A program made the position numbers and the translations under genes. Of a DNA stretch of 46,225 nt, positions 9,358-17,923 are shown one piece after another (within the stretch, counting starts at the first letter, position 1; each line of letters starts with the position of its first letter). The DNA is from Candidatus Nitrotoga sp. BS (GTDB lineage Bacteria; Pseudomonadota; Gammaproteobacteria; Burkholderiales; Gallionellaceae): contig NZ_CAKMLL010000031.1 of NCBI RefSeq assembly GCF_927797785.1, positions 1 through 46,225 of the forward strand, read 5' to 3'. The notes beneath the pieces are model-generated. The model was given only the letters and a program-made list of their open reading frames with translations. It did no database searches and was not told the origin of the DNA.

Positions 9358-12300
9358 CTACATCGTCTCCCACAACTTTTCCAGTCGCTTCACTGACACA
9401 ATCACGGGCGTTTTCAATTCCTGCGCAAACAACGACACGCGCAATTCCTGCAATAGCCAACCAAACTCTACTATCCGCACATCAACATTGCCCTGTTGCG
9501 CAGTTAATTTGCGTTGCCAGGTCTGCTGCAAAGATTGCATTTGCGTGTATTGACGCGCATCACGTGCCGCATCAACTTGCAGTTTTTCCAAGCGCACATT
9601 GATCGCTTTTAGATAGCGTGGCAGATGCTGTAAGCGCTCGTAAGGAATACGTGCGATGAATTCCTTGTGCAACAGCCATTCGTACTGCGTGCGCATATCC
9701 TGGATGGCCTGCCCGTGTAATTTGGTCGCTTGTATTTTTTTGTGCACGAGTTGATATTCGCTCAGAATTGCGCTGATCAGTCGCGCCATTTCCTGCGCCA
9801 CCAGCGTCAAACGGCTCTTGGCTTCCTTGCAACGCGCTGCGAATTCGGTTTCATTTGTTGGCCAAGGCTCATTCATACAGCAGCGATCAAAGGTGACCGC
9901 CAAAATCTGGCGGCGCAAATCCTGGAGGCTGCCAAAGGACAAGAACTGCATTGCCATTGTTTGCAGGCCCAGATTCTTTTCCAGAAATTTAACCTGATCT
10001 TTGAGCGCCAGCATAAATAAACGCCGTAACCCGATACGATGGCTGCTCAGCGCCTCATCGCGGGTATCGAATGTTCGTAAAGAGACCGCATTGTCTTCAT
10101 CCACCAAGGCGTTAAACAGCGTTACAACTTGTCCGGCGCGGTGTATTTCTGCAGTCTCCTTGAATTCACCCAAACCATCTGCACCCATATTCCAAGCGGT
10201 AAAATGCACAGGCTTTTGTTCTGCGGCTGTGCCTTTTGCAGCGGACGGCGAGAGCTTGGGCGCAAGCTCGGCACGTAACTGTATGAAGTTGCGTGTAACC
10301 CCCAACTGTCTGCCATGCTCGTCTACTACATAAAAATTCATGAGCAGGTGAGCCGGTAATTGCTCTAACCGAAATGCATCCAGCAGCACTTCGAGTTGTT
10401 TTTGTTCGCGAATATAGCGTGCTAACGCCTGTAACAGGGGCATATCCGAGGGCGACACATCACGACAAAACAAGGCGGCGAATTCCGGCACCGGCACCAT
10501 ATGGCGGCGCAGCTTCTGCGGCAAAGTCTTGATCAGTTGCGTCACTTTTTCTGCCAGCAAGCCGGGTACCAAATACTCGCAACGCGGAGCGGATACCTGA
10601 TTAATCAGAGCCAGCGGCACGGTCAGGTTCACACCATCGTCGCTCTTGCCCGGCACAAAATGATAAGCCAGTGCATAGCTGATGTTGTTCATCACCAGTT
10701 GCGGTGGAAATTGATCGGTGGTGATGCCTGCTGCCTCGTGCCGCATCAGGTCGTCACGTTGGAGATAGAGCAGGCGTGGACTGGCGCGTTCCGCTTCCTT
10801 GCGCCATGCCTCGAAAGCCGCGCCATTGTAAATATGCGGCGGGATGATGCTGTCGTAAAAGGCAAAGATCAATTCGTCATCTACCAGCACATCCGGTCGG
10901 CGCGCTTTATGCTCCAACGCCTCGATATCCTGAATTAATTTCTGGTTGTGCGAGAAAAAGGGCGCAAGCGTATGGAATTCGCCCGCCAACAAAGCCTGGC
11001 GAATAAATATTGCGCGTGATTCCGCCACGTTCATCGGGCCGTAATGCACGCGCTTTTTCGGATTGATAATCAGGCCATACAAGGTGCTGCGCTCAAATGC
11101 CACAACCTGTGCCGCTTTCTTCTCCCAGTGCGGATCAAAATAGTGGCGCTTGATCTGATGCGCACCCACTTCTTCCAGCCATTCCGGTTCGATGCGCGCC
11201 ACACAACGGGCATACAGTTTCGTCGTCTCGGTTAATTCAGCTGCCACAACCCATTTTGGAGTTTTTTTAGCCAGCACCGAATTGGGCACGATGAAAAACT
11301 TTATTTCGCGCGCCCCCTGATAATGCGCCTCGCGATCCACGCTCTTGCAGCCGATATTACCCAGCAAACCCGTTAACAACGCCTTGTGGATTTCCTCATA
11401 GCTGGCAGGCGTTTCATTCAGCCGCATGCCCATCTCGACAACCTGCGCGTGCAATTGCTGATACAACTCATGCCAATCGCGCAGACGCAGTGGCGACAGG
11501 AATTTCTCGCGGCATTCATTTGCCCACAGGCGTTTGGATTTTTTATGCTTCACTGCATCTTGAAACCAGACCCACAATTTCAAATAGGCCAAAAAATCAG
11601 AGCGCTCATCGTTAAAACGCTGATGTGCGTCATCCGCCGCTTTGCGCCACTCTGTCGGACGGTCACGCGGGTCCTGCAATGATAGCGCGCTGGCGATAAT
11701 GAGAATTTCCTGCAGGCAGTGATATTGCCTTCCCGCCAGCAACAGACGGGCAATTTTCGGGTCGAGCGGCAACTTTGCCAACTCGCGTCCCAGCGGTGTC
11801 AGCTGCCGCGCTTCGGTGATCGCATTCAATTGCGCCAGCAACTGATAGCCATCGGCAATTGAACGCGATCCGGGCGGCTCGATGAATGGAAATTGTTCGA
11901 TTTCGCCCAGACCCAGCGCACTCATACGCAAAATCACGGTTGCCAATGACACACGGAAAATTTCCGCATCGGTATATTCTGTGCGCGCCATAAAATCCGG
12001 CTCGTCATACAAGCGCACACATATCCCGCTCATCACCCGCCCGCAACGCCCGGCGCGCTGGTTGGCGGCAGCACGTGCGATTTTCTCCACGCGCAATTGT
12101 TCGACTTTTTGCCGTATGCTGTAACGATTGATACGAGCCAACCCGCTGTCGATCACATAACCGATATTCGGTACAGTTAAAGAAGTCTCCGCAACATTGG
12201 TAGCCAGCACGACACGGCGTTTGCCGGAAGTTTTAAACACGCGATCCTGCTCGGCCGCCGACAGGCGCGAGAACAGCGGCAAGATTTCAACGCCCATGGG

Positions 12301-13116
12301 ATGGTGCTTGCGCAAAGCCTCCGCAGTTTCGCGAATTTCGCGCTCGCCCGGCAGAAAAACCAAAACATCGCCGCGCAAGCCATGCACCGCCAGCTCATCC
12401 AGCGCGGTACACACCGCCTGTGGAATATCCTGCATCTCGCCTTCGGCATTCTCCTGCAACGGACGGTAACGCACCTCCACCGGATAACTGCGGCCACTGA
12501 CCTGCATGACCGGCGCACCGCTGAAATGTTTAGAGAAGCGCTCCGCATCCAGCGTGGCCGACGTAATGATGAGCTTGAGATCACGACGGCGTGGCAACAA
12601 CTGCTTGAAATAACCCAACAGAAAATCGATGTTCAGGCTGCGCTCATGCGCCTCATCAATAATGATGGTGTCGTATTTTTTTAGCAGCCGGTCGCTCTGG
12701 ATTTCAGCCAGCAAAATGCCATCTGTCATCAGCTTGATGCAGGTATCCGGCGACACCTTGTCATTAAAGCGAATCTTATAGCCGACCAGGCCACCCAACT
12801 CGGTTTTCAGCTCAAACGCAATACGCGCAGCCACAGACCGCGCCGCAACACGGCGGGGCTGGGTGTGGGCAATAACGCCTTGCACACCCCGGCCCAGACT
12901 CAAACAGATTTTAGGTAGCTGCGTGGTTTTACCAGAACCCGTCTCACCACAAACGATGATCACCTGATTGGCAACGATGGCTTGTGCTAATTCTTCACGC
13001 CGCAATACTACCGGCAGGTCAAGTGGAAATTCGATTGGTGCAAGTAATTCAATACGTGCGGCACGACGTGCGTGTAGAGATTTAGCGGGAATGGAGTGAG
13101 GTAGGCGATCAGTCAT
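9358..13116 (-). CDS. hrpA: ATP-dependent RNA helicase HrpA
   Basis: A DEAH-box helicase of about 1252 residues, the length usual for HrpA, which in E. coli acts on mRNA and stalled ribosomes. The ATG at 13116 (MTDRLPHSIPAKSLHARRAA) is chosen; an upstream in-frame start at 13221 adds non-conserved residues. Motifs in order are GETGSGKTTQLPK (Walker A), IIDEAHERS (DEAH), ITSATLDAERF, TNVAETSLTVPNIGYVIDSG and QRAGRCGR (motif VI). These are followed by the HA2/OB region and the long DUF3418-type C-terminal part. It is separated from maeB by about 80 bp and appears intact. Confidence 0.95.
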   Translation of the reverse strand: MTDRLPHSIPAKSLHARRAARIELLAPIEFPLDLPVVLRREELAQAIVANQVIIVCGETGSGKTTQLPKICLSLGRGVQGVIAHTQPRRVAARSVAARIAFELKTELGGLVGYKIRFNDKVSPDTCIKLMTDGILLAEIQSDRLLKKYDTIIIDEAHERSLNIDFLLGYFKQLLPRRRDLKLIITSATLDAERFSKHFSGAPVMQVSGRSYPVEVRYRPLQENAEGEMQDIPQAVCTALDELAVHGLRGDVLVFLPGEREIRETAEALRKHHPMGVEILPLFSRLSAAEQDRVFKTSGKRRVVLATNVAETSLTVPNIGYVIDSGLARINRYSIRQKVEQLRVEKIARAAANQRAGRCGRVMSGICVRLYDEPDFMARTEYTDAEIFRVSLATVILRMSALGLGEIEQFPFIEPPGSRSIADGYQLLAQLNAITEARQLTPLGRELAKLPLDPKIARLLLAGRQYHCLQEILIIASALSLQDPRDRPTEWRKAADDAHQRFNDERSDFLAYLKLWVWFQDAVKHKKSKRLWANECREKFLSPLRLRDWHELYQQLHAQVVEMGMRLNETPASYEEIHKALLTGLLGNIGCKSVDREAHYQGAREIKFFIVPNSVLAKKTPKWVVAAELTETTKLYARCVARIEPEWLEEVGAHQIKRHYFDPHWEKKAAQVVAFERSTLYGLIINPKKRVHYGPMNVAESRAIFIRQALLAGEFHTLAPFFSHNQKLIQDIEALEHKARRPDVLVDDELIFAFYDSIIPPHIYNGAAFEAWRKEAERASPRLLYLQRDDLMRHEAAGITTDQFPPQLVMNNISYALAYHFVPGKSDDGVNLTVPLALINQVSAPRCEYLVPGLLAEKVTQLIKTLPQKLRRHMVPVPEFAALFCRDVSPSDMPLLQALARYIREQKQLEVLLDAFRLEQLPAHLLMNFYVVDEHGRQLGVTRNFIQLRAELAPKLSPSAAKGTAAEQKPVHFTAWNMGADGLGEFKETAEIHRAGQVVTLFNALVDEDNAVSLRTFDTRDEALSSHRIGLRRLFMLALKDQVKFLEKNLGLQTMAMQFLSFGSLQDLRRQILAVTFDRCCMNEPWPTNETEFAARCKEAKSRLTLVAQEMARLISAILSEYQLVHKKIQATKLHGQAIQDMRTQYEWLLHKEFIARIPYERLQHLPRYLKAINVRLEKLQVDAARDARQYTQMQSLQQTWQRKLTAQQGNVDVRIVEFGWLLQELRVSLFAQELKTPVIVSVKRLEKLWETM

Positions 13117-13278
13117 TGCGCTGGATTGTACCTGAAACCGGTAGGTGAAGAAAAACAGGAGAGACGAAGAAGCGGTATGGTTGGAGGACAGTTTATTGGA
13201 CTGGTTGCTGTCCGGTTGCATGTACCTTCCGTTGTATCGGCATGTCGGTAACGCGTGTGCTCAACCGTCCGCTTTGCT

Positions 13279-13305
13279 GTTGGGCTTCATTTCATTCAGT
13301 CCAAC
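13279..13305. repeat. Imperfect hairpin repeat (GTTGG...CCAAC), copy 1
   Basis: The sequence gttgggctt-catttcatt-cagtccaac can fold into a short stem. It shares the loop core CATTTCATTCAG with a related hairpin at 32707-32731. It resembles dispersed extragenic palindromes. It lies between hrpA and the HEPN gene and could end transcripts, but has no T-tract. Confidence 0.45.
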
Positions 13306-13326
13306 CTACCGGGCTAACCTTACTCT

Positions 13327-14561
13327 TTAGGCCCCGCCGGAGACAAACTTGCGCGCCGAGCGAAGCCGACTGATTCGTAGATCAATGTCGTCTCTGTTCG
13401 GTGGTAGATCCATGAACTTTGCTGCTTCATCTCTGGATTTGAATCCAAAGGAGTTGCCAACGTGAAACAGCAGGAGAGAGTCTACGTGCTGCTTCAGCAG
13501 GAACACCAAAGACTCAATCTCATTTGAATCGGAACCTGCATGCACGAAGCGATTCCTGTGATGTGTGAGGTGCGTAAGTACGAGCTGCGCCCGCTCGCGA
13601 TCCTTGAACATGAAGGCTGCACGGCGTGTGGCAACTTTGTATGGGTCATGACCGCTATCAGTGAGGTACTCAAGCAAGCTCCACAGTCGGAGGAATGCGT
13701 CGTTCAAGTCTGCGGAATCTAATGCACGGACATATCGAAGTAGCGCCGACTCAATGTCTTGTTGATATGGTAGTCGGGCGAGCCTTGTCCGCAAGTTCTT
13801 TGCGAACTTTTGGAGCCTGGAGAACTGCGGCTTGTCGGAGTACAAACTCGCTGGCTTGGTATATCCTGGGTCATACCAGTACGTCTCAGTGGCGAGCGCC
13901 CCCATCGCGTCGTGGACGGTGTGGAACGGTGAAAGTCGAATATCGTTAACTGGTGATGGACGGCCACTGGAATGCCGCCAGGCCTTCCCACGGTTGAGTG
14001 AGAGATTCCACTCGCTCGCACCAAATCTATACTGTTCAGGGCCTTTTCCGCAGCTTCGTAGGGTGTTCTTGCTGACACCAGTGCCGATAAGCGCATGTAA
14101 TGATCTGGGAGCACGAAGCCGACAGTGGCCTGGGAGTCGTTGAAGAGTCGAGACCTTTCCGAAAATCCTCTAATTGTCTTCGGATTGAATGTGATGGTAG
14201 TCTGGTCAACAGTGGTGCGAGGGATGTCAATAGTCCACCAAATCGATATTTCCGTAAGCAAGCGGAATGGTTTTATCGGTAGCGTTCGGTACTCCTGCTC
14301 TAACTTGGAGCATTGCTTGAGGAGACTTTCAGCGGTTATAGGGCGAGAAATGGCCGAGTCGTGCGAGACGCGTGTAACGATTCTCTGGCGCTCAAATTCA
14401 GGCACATCAGGATGGAACTCGACACACCCTCCCAAAATTATCGAGAAGTCCGAAGTATCAAGTCCGCCCGAGATGAAATCAGCGGGGTCGCCATCAGCCT
14501 TCGCGCGCTCGGCGCGCGCCGCTAAGGCGGAAAGGTCGGTGTCCTTGCGACGACTTGCCAT
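13327..14561 (-). pseudogene. HEPN-domain (Apea-like) protein gene with a single frameshift
   Basis: Two overlapping open frames together describe one protein of about 411 residues. The first frame (ATG at 14561, MASRRKDTDLSALAARAERA) reads sensibly to SIDLVRAS near 14011. The downstream frame continues sensibly from WNLSLNRGKAWRHSSGRP to the stop at 13327. Restoring one base at about 14010-14011 joins them and makes the total length divisible by three. The C-terminal part contains LWSLLEYLTD and HHRNRFVHAG, whose RxxxxH motif and helical context match Apea-like HEPN domains, a fold used by many RNases in toxin and phage-defence systems. The N-terminal 200 residues are not recognised. It may be a real pseudogene, a programmed frameshift or a sequencing error. 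No obvious antitoxin partner is adjacent. Confidence 0.65.
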
Positions 14562-14788
14562 GTGAGTGGATTGTGGAGTCTAAATGAATAGCGTTTATCT
14601 GCCGCCCTGCCCAAACATGTTTAACTCGCATCCCATATTAGCGACAGATAAACCTTGTTGGACTGAACCTTACGGAGAGCGGAACCTATGGAGATTGTAA
14701 GGTTTTGCGGCGAGTCGTCAACTGAACAAGTACACGGGGTCGAACAAGTACACATGCACGGGGTCACACATGCACGGGCAGTACACGG
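14562..14788. other. Upstream region of the HEPN gene with inverted and interleaved short repeats
   Basis: GTTTATCTG at 14593-14601 and CAGATAAAC at 14645-14653 form a 9-bp perfect inverted repeat, extendable to 13 bp with one mismatch, a possible operator upstream of the HEPN gene. GTTGGACTGAA near 14656 is inverted relative to TTCAGTCCAAC near 13295 on the other side of the gene. Bases about 14728-14790 interleave the words tacacggg and atgcacgggg. No gene is seen. Confidence 0.45.
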
Positions 14789-15575
14789 GTAGAGTAGAGA
14801 GCAGGTTCTCGCCTGCCCTCCCTCATCAAACCGTACGTGCGCTACTAACGCATACGGCTTTCCGATGTTCTTCAGTCCAAGGCATGCACATTAGCTCATC
14901 CTGTATTTGTTAATGCGGCTGAGAACCGCACCTGTGCCTCAATGTTGCTGGCGTAACACAGGTGACCTCTATATTTGGCCTTGGCAATAGCTTCCTCTGT
15001 AGCGTCCTGATCACAGCCCGGGGTGGTTAGCAACATGGCAATCCCCTGATCCTCCACTCTTCGGTTGCACGAACAAAGCAGGGTCCCTTCCCTCAGCCGG
15101 GGTTATGTTGTCCCTCGGCCTCAAGCAGTACTATGAACCCCTCCGACTCCCGATACAGCCTATGACGATTTCGTTACCTTATACGCCACAGTCGATGGTC
15201 TCCCCACCACCATACCGGGTCTCCAGCACTGGGCATTAAATCTTCGATAACATGCCGACCCTGCTACCCCGGAAGTCGATGGATGCCACTTCCGTTATTT
15301 CAGCATCCATCCAACGGCCTTCCCCTTCTGACCACAGGGTCGGCCTCTCCAATTCGTTTACGAGGCTACGTCTAGGTTCACTTGCGTTACGGCCTGCTAT
15401 CTTGCTGTTTGGAAACTTACGACCCCGTGTTACCACGACGCCGCTTCCTCATACTACTGTGGCGTACGGACAACTCCACAGACGGGACTTTAACCCGCTA
15501 GATTTACTGCTGTTACTGCGAACGGTCAGGTCTTGCATTCATACATTTCATCATGCTAACCCCCTTTCATAGCAC
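14789..15575 (-). mobile_element. Group II intron with deleted reverse transcriptase
   Basis: Read on the minus strand, the element starts GTGCTATG (5' consensus GUGYG-like) at 15575 and ends CTCTAC at 14789. Near the 3' end, 14828-14861 is a 34-nt hairpin with the domain V pattern AGCCGTATGCG...CGCACGTACGG, keeping the catalytic AGC triad. A domain VI-like hairpin follows (GGCAGGCGAGAACCTGC). Inside, at 14988-15014, VIRTLQRKL matches the start of intron-encoded maturases, but the frame breaks and no RT follows. At 787 bp the element is the size of the ribozyme alone. It could splice only if a maturase acts in trans, or it is dead. Boundaries are inferred from consensus. Confidence 0.75.
14828..14861 (-). 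ncRNA. Group II intron domain V hairpin
   Basis: A 34-nt hairpin with arms AAAGCCGTATGCG and CGCACGTACGGTTT and a two-base bulge on the 3' arm, as expected for domain V. The AGC catalytic triad is kept. The loop differs from the common GAAA tetraloop. Confidence 0.75.
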
Positions 15576-15704
15576 GTCCTTTTAGTTCAGTAGGCTGGGT
15601 TGTAAGAAATAAAGGGGGCAATTGTTGAATTAATTCCTTTAATGAAATTCCAACCCTTGACGTTTTTATCTAGCACTAGCTTGATTTTATGCGCAGCGGG
15701 AAGG

Positions 15705-15743
15705 ATAGTGTCTAGATAAGCAGGGAGCTTATCTAGACACTAT
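15705..15743. repeat. 17-bp perfect inverted repeat with 5-nt loop
   Basis: The arm ATAGTGTCTAGATAAGC at 15705-15721 is perfectly inverted at 15727-15743, separated by AGGGA. No T-tract follows, so it is not a classic terminator. It lies about 100 bp upstream of the small gene at 15844 and could be an operator, an RNA-stabilising hairpin or an element end. Confidence 0.85.
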
Positions 15744-15843
15744 TATCTGCTTGGCTTGGTGGAGGGTTTTGCAAGAGGCTCTCTAAAGATAAATAAAGTT
15801 TAGCCGCTATTAAGTTTATCAATTAAATATTTGGGGAATAATA

Positions 15844-16035
15844 ATGAATATTTCAGGTGTTCAAGTAGCCGCCATGGCATCAGGTCTGGATCAGCGCGAT
15901 GCAGTTGCTGTTACTGTTTTAAAGAAAAGCATGGATATCCAAAAGCAAACCGCTATGCAATTAATTGAAGCCATTCCTCCGGCTCAATCTCGGCCAACGG
16001 GTAATTTGGGTAGTAATATTGATGTGCATGCATAA
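15844..16035 (+). CDS. YjfB-family small protein (putative motility-related)
   Basis: A 63-residue protein beginning MNISGVQVAAMASGLDQRDA and ending LGSNIDVHA. The pattern of a short helix, VLKKSMDIQKQTAMQLIEAI, then a Pro-rich stretch and the terminal LGxxIDVxA matches the YjfB family (putative motility protein), whose biochemical role is unknown. A GGGGAA ribosome site lies just before the ATG. The gene stands alone in debris-rich DNA and looks intact. The inverted repeat at 15705-15743 is its most likely regulatory element. Confidence 0.75.
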   Translation: MNISGVQVAAMASGLDQRDAVAVTVLKKSMDIQKQTAMQLIEAIPPAQSRPTGNLGSNIDVHA

Positions 16036-16183
16036 ATACCGCTAGTTAACCTGAACTTCGGATAAGCAATTATTTTAATCTGCATACTCCATACCTATTT
16101 GCGCCCCAAATCCGAAGCTGCCATTCCTCGCTCAATGTAAACATGCAATTTGATGGGCCATCGGGTTCAGGTCTTGCATTCAT

Positions 16184-16258
16184 GAGTACAGAAAATTGCT
16201 CGATCAGTTTGGCATGGTGCCATCGATGTCGCGCCGGGGAAGCTGCTACGACAACGGC
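16184..16258 (+). pseudogene. IS3-family transposase fragment
   Basis: The plus-strand frame reads [20 protein letters not shown] then SCYDNG, matching the conserved stretch of IS3-family OrfB transposases just before the last catalytic residue. Only about 25 codons remain. It abuts the 3' side of the antisense alcohol dehydrogenase pseudogene, whose homology stops at about 16262, so this insertion or recombination probably removed that gene's end. Confidence 0.65.
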
Positions 16259-16915
16259 CACGACTGTGGAAAGGATGTAGTCGAAACGGCCTGCCGCGCT
16301 CTTGATCTCGTTCTCGTCGCGAGAGTTCAACGTAAGGTGCGCGCCCAGACTGAGCGCCTCTTTTTTCTTGCTTGCAGTCGAGGTAAAAGCCGTCACTTCG
16401 CAGCCCCATGCATTGAGGAATTTCAGCGCCATGTGCCCCAGGCCACCGATGCCGATCACTGCCACTTTGTCCGCAGGTTTAATGTCGAATTGCAGCAAGG
16501 GGTTGAACACGGTACTCCCGCCGCAGAACAACGGGGCGTCAGATCCCTGGCATGGCTGCCGACCTGGCTAATCTTGCCCACCACCTCGCGACCGGCCACG
16601 ACCGGGTATGTACTTTTCCCTCATTCACTATCGATCACGCTCAGATCGCTATGGCAAATGCCGCAATAGTGAACGTCGATCTCCACCTCCAGTGGTTTCA
16701 ATTCGCCGGGGTCGTATTCGAAAGGTTTGAGTACGCCTTTGGGCTCGAATGCTGCATAAGCTTTAGGGCGCCTCTAAAAATTCAATTTTCTAGACTAGAC
16801 AAGGCGCGAGTAAAAAATTTGAGCGAGGCATATAGTTGATATGTAAGCGATAATTTTTTTCGCGTAACGCAGTATTGTGACGAAAATTGGATTTTTAGAG
16901 GTGCCCTTTAATCAT
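16258..16915 (-). pseudogene. Zinc-type alcohol dehydrogenase pseudogene (YahK/AdhC-like), interrupted by a MITE
   Basis: Remnant of an NADP-dependent medium-chain alcohol dehydrogenase. The original start is at 16915 behind an AAGGAGAT ribosome site. Removing the 141-bp element at 16766-16906 and one TTTA copy restores [10 protein letters not shown] in frame. Then come [17 protein letters not shown] (zinc-site Cys), an in-frame TGA where Trp is expected, and YPVVAGREVVGKI. The part between RDLTP and [10 protein letters not shown] is lost and the frame shifts. The nucleotide-binding loop [17 protein letters not shown] and [10 protein letters not shown] are readable before an IS3 fragment ends the homology. 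Several independent lesions show long-term decay. Confidence 0.85.
16762..16910. mobile_element. 141-bp MITE with TTTA target duplication
   Basis: The element spans 16766-16906 and is flanked by TTTA at 16762-16765 and 16907-16910. Its ends are inverted repeats of about 25 bp, GGGC(G/A)CCTCTAAAAAT(T/C)CAATTTTC, with two mismatches. It has no coding capacity. It sits between codons 3 and 4 of the alcohol dehydrogenase pseudogene, and exact removal restores the reading frame, which proves insertion. Related sequence lies at 32254-32397 and a sequence with the same terminus starts at 46173. Confidence 0.9.
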
Positions 16916-17050
16916 TTTGTATCTCCTTGAAGTAATGTATAACAGTAATTAAAAGGGGAGCATCGAATTGATTGTCTGAAGCCATTGCTTTTCGTTACTA
17001 CGTAAATTTAATCTGAAGCTGAGCAGATCCTTTTAGTCGCGTGTGGGCAA

Positions 17051-17446
17051 TCAGGCAAATGGATTCTTGATTACCAAGTCGGCAATTTTCATCCCGCTTT
17101 GCATGTCCTCGGTCAGCAACGTTTTTGCACCGGACAAAATTGCTGCCGCGCAAATGTGCGCGTCATAAATTGAAAGCTGAAAACGCTTGGCAATTTGCAC
17201 AGCCTTGTCATGCGATTCGAAAGTGAGTGGGACGACGTCGCACGCGGCCTTAACGGCCAACAAAACCGCATCAATTTCTTCCCAGCTCATTTTGAGTTTG
17301 CGCAGGCAAACGGAAGTCACTTCGTTGAGCACCTGCACGCTGATGATGCCGCCCTTGTTCAGCATGGCTTCAGCGCGGTCGGCCTTGGCGGCATCGCCAG
17401 ACAGCAAATACAAAACCACATTGCTGTCGATAAAAACCGTGCTCAC
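17051..17446 (-). CDS. vapC: PIN-domain toxin (VapC-type endoribonuclease)
   Basis: A 131-residue PIN-domain protein expected to cut RNA in a metal-dependent way. The acidic residues are in place: Asp7 in FIDSNVVLYLL, Glu42 in VLNEVTS, Asp95 in YDAHICAAA and Asp114 in LLTEDMQSG. The start overlaps the end of the upstream antitoxin gene by 4 bp (ATGA), the usual type II toxin-antitoxin arrangement. It appears intact in a region where most neighbours are decayed. The RNA target is not predictable. Confidence 0.88.
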   Translation of the reverse strand: MSTVFIDSNVVLYLLSGDAAKADRAEAMLNKGGIISVQVLNEVTSVCLRKLKMSWEEIDAVLLAVKAACDVVPLTFESHDKAVQIAKRFQLSIYDAHICAAAILSGAKTLLTEDMQSGMKIADLVIKNPFA

Positions 17447-17685
17447 TTGGCAGATATCTGCTCGTTGGCTTCAAGCCGATCAAAGTGAAAATCGGCTGGC
17501 AAGCGACCGCGAAACTGCCGCAAGCGCGCCAGCAATTCTTTCACCTCTTTTTTCTTGGAAACCTCAAAGGTTCTGGAATCGACGGCATGCAAAGCAATCT
17601 CCTCGCCTTCTTTCAAGCCTAGCGCCTGCACCAGTGCGGCGGGCAATCTGACCGCCAGTGAGTTTCCCCATTTTGCAACTTGCAT
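17443..17685 (-). CDS. vapB: AbrB/MazE-type antitoxin paired with the PIN toxin
   Basis: An 80-residue protein. Residues 1-45 form a swapped-hairpin AbrB domain: MQVAKWGNSLAVRLPAALVQ, then LGLKEGEEIAL. Such domains bind DNA and repress the operon. The C-terminal half (KKEVKELLARLRQFRGRLPA) would wrap the toxin. The ribosome site AAGGAGT lies directly upstream, and a dyad-symmetric candidate operator overlaps the likely promoter at 17701-17730. Confidence 0.85.
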   Translation of the reverse strand: MQVAKWGNSLAVRLPAALVQALGLKEGEEIALHAVDSRTFEVSKKKEVKELLARLRQFRGRLPADFHFDRLEANEQISAK

Positions 17686-17700
17686 AGTTTACTCCTTGTG

Positions 17701-17730
17701 GATATACGTTATTAAATTAGTGTATCACAA
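17701..17730 (-). promoter_or_regulatory. Candidate vapBC promoter with overlapping operator
   Basis: On the minus strand TTGTGA (17730-17725) and TATATC (17706-17701) lie 18 bp apart. The inverted heptamers GATATAC (17701-17707) and GTGTATC (17719-17725) overlap them with one mismatch, suiting autorepression by the antitoxin. This is inferred from position and symmetry only. Confidence 0.45.
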
Positions 17731-17845
17731 TGGGGTTTGGGTTTATAGAAGCTCCCCTTTATCGAACATGGGACGCAGACCCGGCTGTTCCATGTAGCGC
17801 TAATGTGCTGCATTATGCGTGCACCTTTAACCCTTGGCGGCAGCG

Positions 17846-17923
17846 ATGTCCACAACCACTATCCGCTTGCCGGAAGAGCTGCAAACCCGCGTTGCAGCGG
17901 CGGCGAAACGTGCAGGCACGGTT
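17846..17923 (+). pseudogene. Ribbon-helix-helix antitoxin gene fragment
   Basis: The ATG at 17846 opens MSTTTIRLPEELQTRVAAAA then KRAGT, the N-terminal DNA-binding strand and first helix of a CopG/RHH antitoxin. Homology stops at 17923, where a group II intron-like sequence starts with GTGCG. The rest of the antitoxin and any toxin gene are missing, so this is a relic of a second toxin-antitoxin locus. Confidence 0.65.

Noticed and set aside
15236-15436. A 66-residue minus-strand open frame inside the group II intron
   Set aside because: It lies in the domain I-type RNA region, has no relation to known proteins that I can see and is best explained as structured intron RNA.
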